Source of the DNA: Planctomycetota bacterium
GTDB taxonomy: Bacteria > Planctomycetota > MHYJ01 > WSZJ01 > JACPWG01
DNA length: 64,000 nucleotides
NCBI GenBank assembly: GCA_016197205.1
Contig: JACPWG010000074.1
Coordinates: 46,150 to 110,149 of the forward strand
Direction of reading: 5' to 3'
The position numbers and the translations under genes were made by a program. The stretch's first letter is position 1. Every line of letters begins with the position of its first letter. Below the pieces are notes generated by a model. That model saw nothing but the letters and a program-made list of their open reading frames with translations. It was not told the DNA's origin and made no database searches. Shown one piece after another: positions 1-7,347 of the stretch.

Positions 1-113
1 GAAGGAAGGGGAAGAGGATTGGGAGAGGCGAGGCCCGATAGAAGAACGAGAGGGTGCTTTCTCCCTAGCCGTCTTTTGAACTCCCCGACCTTCCAGGGAT
101 GCTCCTAACAAAG

Positions 114-416
114 TCCGCCCCCTCCCTTTGCCCTGAGTGCCACGGGCACCGCACGGTGCCCGGGGCCGACTCTCCGCGACGGGAGACTTGATAACCGAAG
201 CCGGGCCTCGCCTCGCGGCGAGCTCCCCAACCGAATCCGCCCCCTCCCTTTGCCCTGAGTGCCCCGGGCACCGCACGGTGCCCGGGGCCGACTCTCCGCG
301 ACGGGAGACCTGATAACCGAAGCCGGGCCTCGCCTCGCGGCGAGCTCCCCAACTGAATCCGCCCCCTCCCTTTGCCCTGAGTGCCCCGGGCACCGCACGG
401 TGCCCGGGGCCGACTC
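114..416. repeat. 122-bp tandem repeat, about 2.5 copies
   Basis: Units begin at 114, 236 and 358, each starting TCCGCCCCCTCCC, giving an exact period of 122 bp. The third unit breaks off near 416. Each unit contains a hairpin with arms CCGGGCACCG and CGGTGCCCGG around a CA loop; the first copy has one mismatch. The copies are nearly identical, which suggests recent duplication or homogenisation. Confidence 0.9.
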
Positions 417-512
417 GTTTTTAGGCACGGTTCAAATCGTGCCGCATGTCGGTGACACGCAATCGTGTCCGGGCGTAGGGGCGGGCCTTGTGCCCGCCCT
501 GTCGGCGACCCC

Positions 513-612
513 GCGCACTCCAACGGCTTGCGGCCAGTCGTGGGCGCCCACAGGGGTGCCCCTACGGCAGGCGGCCGTCGGCTGGCTATAACCCACGGTT
601 GAACCATGCCCG
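513..612 (+). repeat. 100-bp dispersed repeat, copy 1
   Basis: The sequence from GCGCACTCCAAC to AACCATGCCCG matches the reverse complement of 54793-54893 over its full length, with scattered substitutions. It includes the word GGGGTGCCCCTACGG. Both copies lie in gene-free regions. Confidence 0.7.
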
Positions 613-867
613 TTTTTAGGGTCGAGGGAGTGCACTCCCCCACCGCCGCGGTGGCCCGTGGCGCCGGTAGCGACGTCCAGATCCGAACGTAGCGTCCGCG
701 GCACCCCTCGCCCCGACCCTTTCCTCTACGAGGCGAGAGGCTTGCTCGTGGGCCTTCAACCTCGAATCGGGGGGGGGTACGGAGGCAGGTCAGACCGCCA
801 GCCTGCAGGAGCAGGCGAGGTAGGCGGGGCGCGACGGCGAACTCGGTCCATCCGTCGGCCAGTCGCT

Positions 868-989
868 CCGCCTGAAGGCGGAACTACGAACGGGGTCGCA
901 GTACTTCGCGCAGGTTGCCCGGAGATGGCCGATTTCCAGGCCCGACGCGCGCAGGCCACGGAGCTGTTTGTAGTTCCGCCTTGAGGCGG
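868..989. repeat. REP-like inverted pair (CGTAGTTCCGCC family)
   Basis: Left arm 868-891 and right arm 966-989 are inverted copies of a 24-base word containing GGCGGAACTAC, each arm itself a small palindrome (CGCCTGAAGGCG). A similar pair lies at 48531-48711 and a single arm near 9545. The spacing and inversion resemble REP/BIME elements or the ends of a small MITE. Confidence 0.7.
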
Positions 990-1081
990 CTCGTGACGCA
1001 GCTTGCGTTCACGCGGGGGGGGGGGGAAGGGGGATGCTCGAGGAGTCAGAGGGGGGGATGGAAGGGGAGGGCGCGCGGGGG

Positions 1082-2152
1082 CTACTTCTGGAAAATCGGC
1101 AGGTAGCGGTAGGGGATCTGCAGGATCAGGAGGGCGAACGCCGTACAATACTCCTCGCAGTACTCTCCCGGCCAGCAGCCGTCCGCGGCGGTCTTCGAGC
1201 GATTCTGTCGCTGGACCAGCTCATCCCGGATGCTCGGGAACCAGTTGCGCCAGTAGTCGCCGCCGGCGTAGTACATCGCGAGCGCGGCGTAGTAGTTCTC
1301 GTAGAAGTAGTGGCTGGAGTCGTTGCGTGTGGCCCCGGGGCGATTTTTGATGAGGTATTGCAGCCCGGGCTGAATTTCCGGGGCATCGTACTGTCCGGTG
1401 TAGACCAGGGTGGAAATCGCGGCGGCGGTGAGGGCGAAGCTGGAGCGGTTGGCGTGCCCGCGCAGGCTGTACACGAAACTCCCGCTCTCGTCCTTGTTCG
1501 CGCACCGCTGGACGTATTGCACCGCGTGATCGATGACGTCCTTGGGCACCTGCAGGCCGGCGTTCCTGGCTGCGCGCAGCGCCTGGACTTCGCAGACCGT
1601 CACGGAGGCCTCGTCGTACTCTCGTTCCGTCGTGTAGCCCCAGCCGCCTTCCTCCGTCTGCGCGCGCATGATGACCCGGATGGCCTTGTGGAGCTTTTCC
1701 CTGAGGAACTTCAGGTCCTGGCCGGGGATCGACTCCGACATGCCGTAGACCTCGGCGAGGAAGAGGGTGGCGTAGCCATGGCCGTGCATGCGCGAATGCT
1801 TCTTGGGCTCCTGGATGAACCCGGCCTTGTCCTCGTCGCACTGTCGCAGGATGTACTGAAGCGCACGTCGAACGTTTTCGCCGTACCTGCCGCGCCCGGG
1901 GACGTTGCCCTGGGCGAGGAAGGCGAGGCCGGCGAGGCTGGTGATGGCCACTTCGTAGTCGTCGCCGAACGCGCCCGTGATCGGGTTTTGTCGCCGCGCC
2001 AGGAACGCGAGTCCCCGGTCGACGGCCGCGGTCGACGCCTCGGTGGTCTCGACGAAGCCCGGATCGTCCTTCTCGGCCGTGAAGCCGCGTGGGGCGAAGA
2101 GAAGGAGAGAGGCGCAGACCGCCGCGAGCAAGGCCAGGATGCGCACGCGCAT
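1082..2152 (-). CDS. Secreted prenyltransferase/squalene-oxidase-repeat protein
   Basis: A 356-aa protein with a clear signal peptide (residues 1-25, ending GFTA). The rest reads as alpha-helical repeats of the terpenoid-cyclase toroid type: RGLAFLARRQNPITGAF near 47-63, blocks such as VRRALQYILRQ and HAVQYVQRC, and EGGWGYT. I see no DXDD or prenyltransferase catalytic motif, so this is a fold-level assignment; planctomycete genomes carry many such proteins of unknown role. It starts 5 nt after the stop of the upstream coiled-coil gene, with GGAAG before the ATG, so it is the last gene of an operon. A binding or scaffolding role at the envelope is a guess. Confidence 0.8.
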   Translation of the reverse strand: MRVRILALLAAVCASLLLFAPRGFTAEKDDPGFVETTEASTAAVDRGLAFLARRQNPITGAFGDDYEVAITSLAGLAFLAQGNVPGRGRYGENVRRALQYILRQCDEDKAGFIQEPKKHSRMHGHGYATLFLAEVYGMSESIPGQDLKFLREKLHKAIRVIMRAQTEEGGWGYTTEREYDEASVTVCEVQALRAARNAGLQVPKDVIDHAVQYVQRCANKDESGSFVYSLRGHANRSSFALTAAAISTLVYTGQYDAPEIQPGLQYLIKNRPGATRNDSSHYFYENYYAALAMYYAGGDYWRNWFPSIRDELVQRQNRSKTAADGCWPGEYCEEYCTAFALLILQIPYRYLPIFQK

Positions 2153-2157
2153 GACGT

Positions 2158-3213
2158 CTACTCTTCCCCGGCGAGGATCTTGAAGTACTTGCTCAAGCGC
2201 TCCGAGTAGCCGGGGATGAGGTCCTCGGGGCGGTACTGCTGGATTTCGTCCCTCATGTGCGGAGGGAGGTTACCCCAGGGATTGCCGGGGGTGCGAGGCA
2301 TGCGCGTCGACGGCTGGTCCGGTGGGGTGTTGTCGGGCGGGGTGTAGGGCTTCTGGGCCGGGTTGTTGCTGTGCTCGGAGTTCCGCGGATCCTTGGCGGA
2401 TTCCTGCTGCTTTTCCTTCTGCTGCTGCTGCTGGGAGGACGACTGCTGCTGCTGCATCTCGCGGGCGTACTTGATGAGCTTCTCGATGTTTTCCACAGCG
2501 GAGCCCATGCTCTGCTCCCCCTCCTTGAAGATCTTCTCGATCTGCTGCATGGCCTCGGACTGCTTGGCCTGGCTTTCCTTCATGAGCTGCTGCAGGGCCT
2601 CGGCGGCTTGGCGCTGCTCTTCGCTCCCCTGCTTCATGATCTGCTCCAGCTTCTGCATGGCCTGCTCCTGGTTCTCGCGGATCAGCTTCTGCAGGTCGCC
2701 GGCGGCACCGGCTTCTTTCGACTTGCCCTCGGCGAGAAGCCGCTCCAGCTCGGCGGCGGCCTCGCGTTCCTTGTCCTTCGACTCCCGGAGGAGCTTCTTC
2801 AGGTCCTCGATGGCCTTTTTCTGCGCCTCGGAGGCCTTCCAGTTCCCGGCCTTGGCCAGGTACTCCTCGGCCTCGAGCATCTTGTCGGAGACCTTCTTCA
2901 GGATCTCGATCGGATCGATCTCCTGGGCCGGCTCGCCGTCCTCGCCGCGGAGCTTGCGGGAGGCCTCGTCCAGGTCGTCCGACCGGTCCTGCTCCTTCGT
3001 CTTGGCGGCCCCGTCCTCTTTGAGGTCCTTGTTGAGGCGATCCAGGGCGTCCTCTTTGTCGTCCCCCTTCTTGGGGGCGTCCTTTTTTGGCTCGGCTTTT
3101 TTTTCGTCCTGCTGCGCGTCCTGCTTCGGGTCGTCGGCGCCGGCGGGCGCACCTGCCGGCACGAGGGTCAGGCCGACGAGGACGCTGAGGAACACGATCC
3201 AGCGCGGGATCAT
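2158..3213 (-). CDS. Secreted Lys/Glu-rich coiled-coil protein
   Basis: A 351-aa protein with a signal peptide (1-26, cleavage near GADD). Residues ~30-100 are highly charged, ~100-265 form a long Gln/Glu/Lys coiled coil, and ~265-320 are low complexity with Q5 and Pro-rich stretches. The C-terminus (WGNLPPHMRDEIQQYRPEDL and following) resembles a tail often seen on planctomycete coiled-coil proteins encoded beside DUF4175 genes. An AGGAG ribosome site lies 10 nt before the ATG. The product is probably periplasmic or surface-associated. Function is unknown; operon position links it to the 1168-aa coiled-coil protein upstream. Confidence 0.8.
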   Translation of the reverse strand: MIPRWIVFLSVLVGLTLVPAGAPAGADDPKQDAQQDEKKAEPKKDAPKKGDDKEDALDRLNKDLKEDGAAKTKEQDRSDDLDEASRKLRGEDGEPAQEIDPIEILKKVSDKMLEAEEYLAKAGNWKASEAQKKAIEDLKKLLRESKDKEREAAAELERLLAEGKSKEAGAAGDLQKLIRENQEQAMQKLEQIMKQGSEEQRQAAEALQQLMKESQAKQSEAMQQIEKIFKEGEQSMGSAVENIEKLIKYAREMQQQQSSSQQQQQKEKQQESAKDPRNSEHSNNPAQKPYTPPDNTPPDQPSTRMPRTPGNPWGNLPPHMRDEIQQYRPEDLIPGYSERLSKYFKILAGEE

Positions 3214-3256
3214 GGAAGTCTACTCCTGTGCAGGGTTCGATCGGGAGAAGAGACAC

Positions 3257-3425
3257 AGCGCGGCGGTGCCGCAGCCAAGCGACGACGGAACCACAGATTT
3301 CACAGATTAACGACGATTTCACAGATTCGCAATCTGTGTAATCTCGTTGAATCTGTGAAATCTGTGGTTTTCGTGGCGTTCGACCCAAGTAGAATTGTCG
3401 CAAGAAAACGAACTTCGAACGGTTA
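3257..3425. repeat. ACAGATT-type dispersed repeat, copy 1
   Basis: This fills the gap between the two coiled-coil genes. It contains inverted ACAGATTTCACAGATT words (3290-3370) and flanking sequence GCCGCAGCCAAGCGACGACG and AGAATTGTCGCAAGAAAAC. Copy 2 is at 21628-21798 on the other strand and a partial third copy at about 31745-31830. Copies 1 and 2 match over the whole ~170 bp, so this is a defined element and not just shared words. Confidence 0.85.
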
Positions 3426-3430
3426 GCAGC

Positions 3431-6400
3431 TCAGTGCTGGCCGCCGCCCTCCGTGAGGGCCTTGGTGAACTTCTTCACGATGTCGGCAAGGTTGCCCTGC
3501 TCATGGGAAAGCCGCTTGAGCAGGGTTTTCTGAAGCGGGGAGAGGTCCACGCTGGGCTCCTTCGAGGAGTCCTTGTAGAACTGCTCGGACTTGCGCTTGA
3601 TGTTGAGCTGCATTTGACGGAGCATCTTGAGCTCGGCGATGGGCGGGACGAGGGGCTGCTGCCCGCCGCCCGGCTGGCCGCCGGACTGCCCGCCGCCCTT
3701 GCGCTCTTTCTGCTTTCTGATTCTCTCCCGCTTGAGCGCATCGAGGAGCTCGGTCAGCTTACGCTCGATGTCGCGCTGCTGGAGCTGGGTATGGTTGCCG
3801 GAGTTCCTGTGCTTCGTGAGGAGCTCCTGGACGAGGCGCATGTCGTCGCCGAGGTCCTTCTCGACGTAGGCAAAGACCTGGGCGCCCCCCTCCTCGAGCT
3901 GTTTGGCGACGTCCTCGGTCTTCTTGGCGAGCTCCCCCTGGCGCTCGCCGAGCTTGCGGAGCTTGAGGATCAGGTCGCGAGACAGGTCCTCCCCCTTCTT
4001 GTTTCCGTCCCCGCCGGACTCTTTCAGCCGCTGGACTTCGAGCTCGATGGTTTCTTCGTCCAGCTTCCGCTGGTCCACGAGCTGCTTTCCGATCTCGTTC
4101 TCGATCTGGAAGAGGAGTTCTTCCTGCAGCAGCCCGGCGTACTCGCGCTCGGCCTCGTCGAGATCGCGTTCCGCGTCCTCGAGGTCGTCCATGGCCTGCT
4201 CTTCCTGCTGCTGGGCGGAGTCGGGGCTTCCCGCTTGCATGGAGTCGCCGGCGGACTTCATCTTGCCGGCCGCGGCCTGTGACTTGTCGGCGGCGTTTTT
4301 CCGATTGATGCGCTCCAGTTCCTCCTTCAGCTTTTTCGTGGCCTCCTCGACTTCCTTCTGGCGACGTCGCAAGCGCTCGAGGCGGCGCTTTTCCTCTTCG
4401 GACAGGTTGGGCTTGGGGAGGCTGTCGAGGGCGGCCTGCGCCTTCTGGAGTTCCTCCATGGCCTTTTCCTGGTTTGCCTTGGCCCGATCGCGACCCTGAG
4501 GGGACTCCATCTGGGAAGCCGCCTTGCCCATCTCGCGCTTCGCGTTCTGGAGGTTCTCGGAGGCGCTCTGCATGGACTGCGAGGCGCCCGCGGCTTGACC
4601 GGCTGCCTGTTCCGCGGCCTTTTTCAGCGCGGAGGCGAGGTCCTCGGCCTTCTTTTCCAGCTCCTTTTGCCGGTCTCGGAGGCGCTTGAGCCCGGCCTCG
4701 TCCGCCTTTTCCTTCGCGAGCTTCTCCTTGAGCCGCTTGAGGGCCTCCTCGGCGCGGCGGAGGGCCTGGCGGGCCTCTTCCTGCTCGCGGGCGGCGGAGG
4801 CGACATTCGGGTTGGGCGGGGCGAGGTTGGAGGCGGCGGTGGACATGCTGCCCGCGGCCCGTTTGGCTTCGCGCCCGGCCTGGTCGAGGGCGGAGGCGAC
4901 CTGCGGGTCAGCGGCCTGCTTGGCGAGCTCGCGGAGCTGGTTCGCCAGGTTCGCGGTGTCCGCGGCGGCCTTCTCCTGGGCTTGTGCGCCCTTTTCCATG
5001 GCCCCGCGCTCGCGCTGGCTCATCTCGTTGAGGAGACCGTTCAGGGTGGCCTTGGCCGACTCGAGGTCCTGCAGCGCCCGTGCCTCATCCGTCCTTGCTT
5101 CGGAGGCGGCACGCGCGTCCAGGTTCTTGCGCGCTGCCTGCATGTTCTGGCCTGCGCGTTCGGTGTGATTGGCCGACTGCGAGAGCGCCTGGGCCGCCTG
5201 CTCCGGGTTCACCGGCGCGGGCTTCTGCCCCTGCTGCCCTTGCTGAGCATTTTGGCCGCCCTGTTGGCCTTGCTGACCCTGTTGCCCCTGCTGGCCGCCC
5301 TGTTGGCCTTGCTGGCCTTGTTGCCCCTGCTGGCCGCTCTGGCCGCCTTGTTGGCCCTGTTGCCCCTGCTGGCCGCTCTGACCGCCCTGCTGGCCTTGTT
5401 GGCCCTGCTGGCCTTGCTGGCCGCCTTGTTGGCCCTGTTGCCCCTGCTGGCCGCCCTGCTGGCCTTGTTGCCCCTGCTGGCCTTGCTGGCCGCCTTGTTG
5501 GCCCTGTTGCCCCTGCTGGCCGCTCTGACCTTCTTTGCCCCCCTGCTGCCCTTGCTGCCCGCCTTGATTCCCTGGTTGGCCCTGCTGTCCTTGCTGACCT
5601 GACTGACCCGACTGCCCCTGGGTCCCGTCGCCGTCCTTCCCCTCGGAGTTCGGCGACCACTTCGGCGCCTCGGCGGCTAGCCGCTTCATGTCTTCCGCGA
5701 TCCGGCCGGCCTGGTTCCCCAGGTCGCCTTCCTTGCGCGAAAGGCTCTTCAGCAGGTCGTCCTCCCCCTTCGCGAGCTGCTCCTGCAGTTCCTTGATCGC
5801 CTTGCGCGCGCGAGCCAGGTCCTCCTGCGCGCGTTCCATGCTCCGCTGCGCAAGGCCCGTCGTCTCATCCTGAAGATCGACCGCGGCCTTCTTCATGTCC
5901 GTTGCCGCTTCCGCCAGGGCCCGCCGCGCCTCGGCCGCTCCCTTCGCGTCCTGCGGGAGGGGCACGGCGTCAAATTTGCGTGCCAGGCCCTCCATGTTCT
6001 TGGCCTGGGACGCTTGCTCCCGTTCGAGGGAGGGCACGCTCGCGCCCCCGGGGCTGTCCTGCGCCTGCCGCGTCTTTGCCTGGAGCTGCTTCTGCTCCTC
6101 CGCGGCCTTCGCGAGACGTTCCTGCAGCTCGGCCAAGCCGGCCTGCGCGCTCGTGAGGGCCTGGGTGTCGTTCTCCACCTCCTGCTGCTCGCCAATCAGG
6201 CGGTCGAGCCCCTTGGAAAGCTCGCTGAGGTCGCGGAGCGGCTTGGACCGGGCCTTTTCCGCTTCCTGCGCGGCCTGGTCCTGGGCCTCGCGCGCGCGGT
6301 TCAATTCGGCGATGGCCTTGTCCAGCTCGGCCTGCAACTCCGGAGTGGTCCCCGCCGTGTCCTTGGCGACCTCCTCCTGCGCTTTTTGCAGCTCATTCAC

Positions 6401-6937
6401 GCCCTTCTTGAACTCGGCCAGCTCGCGCTCCCGCGCCTCGTTCATCGCCTGGGTTTCCTTGAGCACGTCCCGCTGATCGTTCTTCACGTTTGCGAGCCGG
6501 CTTTTCGCGTCGCGGATTTCCTTCAACTTGTTTTTCGCGTCTTCCGTGTCCTTGCGATCCTCGAGGAACGCCAGCAGCCTCTCCAGGCTGGTTTCGACCT
6601 TCTTGCCCTGCTCGACGGCCTTGCCGGCCTCCCCCCCTTCCAGCATGCGGACCAGGATCTCCAAGTCCTCACGCAGCAGGCTCCCCTGAAGGCGCTGGGC
6701 CGCTTCCCGGAGTTTCTCGGCGTAGTGGGGGTGGGTCGACTCGAGGGACTTCGCGACGCGGAGGATCTTCTCTTCCAGCTTCTGAACCTCGAGCTGCGCC
6801 TCCTTCTCCTCCTCCGCGAGCCCCTTCAGCTCCGGCTGCCCATCCCCGAAGCTTCGCCCGGTCCCGGGCGGTGCGGTCAACGCGAGGGCCACGACGGCGG
6901 TCCAGAGGAGTGCCGTTCCGACGCTAGGTTTCAACAT
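3431..6937 (-). CDS. Large secreted coiled-coil protein with GQQ-repeat region
   Basis: I place the start at the ATG at 6937 (MLKPSVGTALL), which gives a proper signal peptide; the frame stays open further upstream without membrane character. The product is ~1168 aa. Residues ~30-430 are Glu/Lys/Gln/Ala coiled coil. Residues ~437-572 are an almost pure Gly-Gln tract (GQQGQQGQQGG units with a few S, P, N, K). Another long coiled coil (to ~1100) follows. The C-terminal ~70 residues (LKMLRQMQLNIKRKSEQFY) resemble the tail of planctomycete proteins paired with DUF4175 proteins. It is probably a periplasmic or surface structural protein. The Gly spacing is not strictly every third residue, so it is not a true collagen helix. 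Confidence 0.8.
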   Translation of the reverse strand: MLKPSVGTALLWTAVVALALTAPPGTGRSFGDGQPELKGLAEEEKEAQLEVQKLEEKILRVAKSLESTHPHYAEKLREAAQRLQGSLLREDLEILVRMLEGGEAGKAVEQGKKVETSLERLLAFLEDRKDTEDAKNKLKEIRDAKSRLANVKNDQRDVLKETQAMNEARERELAEFKKGVNELQKAQEEVAKDTAGTTPELQAELDKAIAELNRAREAQDQAAQEAEKARSKPLRDLSELSKGLDRLIGEQQEVENDTQALTSAQAGLAELQERLAKAAEEQKQLQAKTRQAQDSPGGASVPSLEREQASQAKNMEGLARKFDAVPLPQDAKGAAEARRALAEAATDMKKAAVDLQDETTGLAQRSMERAQEDLARARKAIKELQEQLAKGEDDLLKSLSRKEGDLGNQAGRIAEDMKRLAAEAPKWSPNSEGKDGDGTQGQSGQSGQQGQQGQPGNQGGQQGQQGGKEGQSGQQGQQGQQGGQQGQQGQQGQQGGQQGQQGQQGGQQGQQGQQGQQGGQSGQQGQQGQQGGQSGQQGQQGQQGQQGGQQGQQGQQGQQGGQNAQQGQQGQKPAPVNPEQAAQALSQSANHTERAGQNMQAARKNLDARAASEARTDEARALQDLESAKATLNGLLNEMSQRERGAMEKGAQAQEKAAADTANLANQLRELAKQAADPQVASALDQAGREAKRAAGSMSTAASNLAPPNPNVASAAREQEEARQALRRAEEALKRLKEKLAKEKADEAGLKRLRDRQKELEKKAEDLASALKKAAEQAAGQAAGASQSMQSASENLQNAKREMGKAASQMESPQGRDRAKANQEKAMEELQKAQAALDSLPKPNLSEEEKRRLERLRRRQKEVEEATKKLKEELERINRKNAADKSQAAAGKMKSAGDSMQAGSPDSAQQQEEQAMDDLEDAERDLDEAEREYAGLLQEELLFQIENEIGKQLVDQRKLDEETIELEVQRLKESGGDGNKKGEDLSRDLILKLRKLGERQGELAKKTEDVAKQLEEGGAQVFAYVEKDLGDDMRLVQELLTKHRNSGNHTQLQQRDIERKLTELLDALKRERIRKQKERKGGGQSGGQPGGGQQPLVPPIAELKMLRQMQLNIKRKSEQFYKDSSKEPSVDLSPLQKTLLKRLSHEQGNLADIVKKFTKALTEGGGQH
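5222..5626 (-). repeat. Coding Gly-Gln-Gln tandem tract
   Basis: About 135 residues of the coiled-coil protein are encoded by tandem 9-bp-type units (GQQ triplets on the minus strand) with occasional extra Gly codons that shift the register. Near-identical blocks within the tract imply expansion and contraction by slippage. Confidence 0.85.
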
Positions 6938-7070
6938 ACGGGTCCACCCCATGAGTGCGTAGCCAAGCCGGCACAACCAAATATCGAACGCGACAGAGCC
7001 GCAGCCCAATTCGCCCACGGCGGCCGGCACCGCCAGGCGGCGTGCCTGGACCTCGTCAACCCGGGCTTCC

Positions 7071-7270
7071 TACTGCCCCACAGAATTGGGTGACCCATTT
7101 CCTCGGCGATTTCGGCAGCCTGCTTCCCCCCTTCGCGCCGCGGCGCTTCGGGGCGCACGCCGTTGCGCTCGCTCGCCGTAGTTCTCCGTTACTTCGCCTC
7201 GCTCGCGCGCCTCGCGGGCGGCCGAACTTGCCTTCGGCTACTGGTCACCGACTTTCGTGGAACGGTACGG
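7071..7270 (+). mobile_element. MITE-like element, copy A
   Basis: This is one of five copies. The ends read TACTGCCCCACAGAATTGGG on the left and, inverted, GTACCGTTCCACGAAAGTCG on the right, forming imperfect ~28-bp terminal inverted repeats that end in GGTGACC. Inside are CCTCGGCGATTTCGG and GCGCCTCGCGGGCGGCCG. Copy A is ~200 bp because it carries an extra GC-rich insert that copy B shares. It sits upstream of the 1168-aa gene and has no coding capacity. A second repeat (7274-7343) adjoins it. Confidence 0.8.
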
Positions 7271-7273
7271 AGT

Positions 7274-7343
7274 CTTGAAAATTGAGCATCGAGAATTCAT
7301 GTCGCCCCGCTGCGCTTCGAACGAGCAAGCCATTTTCTCACGC
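7274..7343 (+). repeat. 70-bp repeat adjoining MITE copy A
   Basis: The stretch running from TTGAAAATTGAGCATCGAG through ATTCAT, then TCGCCCC, then AACGAGCAAG recurs at 12109-12177, again beside a MITE copy. The two are about 80 percent identical by eye. Confidence 0.65.
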
Positions 7344-7347
7344 GTCC

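Larger units (their letters stand above)
1..1081. other. Gene-free, repeat-rich region
   Basis: I find no convincing coding region here. Open frames exist on both strands but are low-complexity translations of repeats. The stretch holds a 122-bp tandem repeat, a 100-bp sequence that recurs inverted near 54.8 kb, and a pair of inverted palindromic words near 868-989. A GTAGGGGCGGGCCTTGTGCC-type word near 476-496 is of a kind seen in many intergenic repeats. No terminator or promoter can be assigned with confidence. Confidence 0.6.

Noticed and set aside
114..416. CRISPR array
   Set aside because: The repeats are 122 bp and directly adjacent with no spacers.
5222..5626. True collagen-like domain
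   Set aside because: Gly is not strictly every third residue because extra Gly residues shift the register, and Pro is nearly absent.
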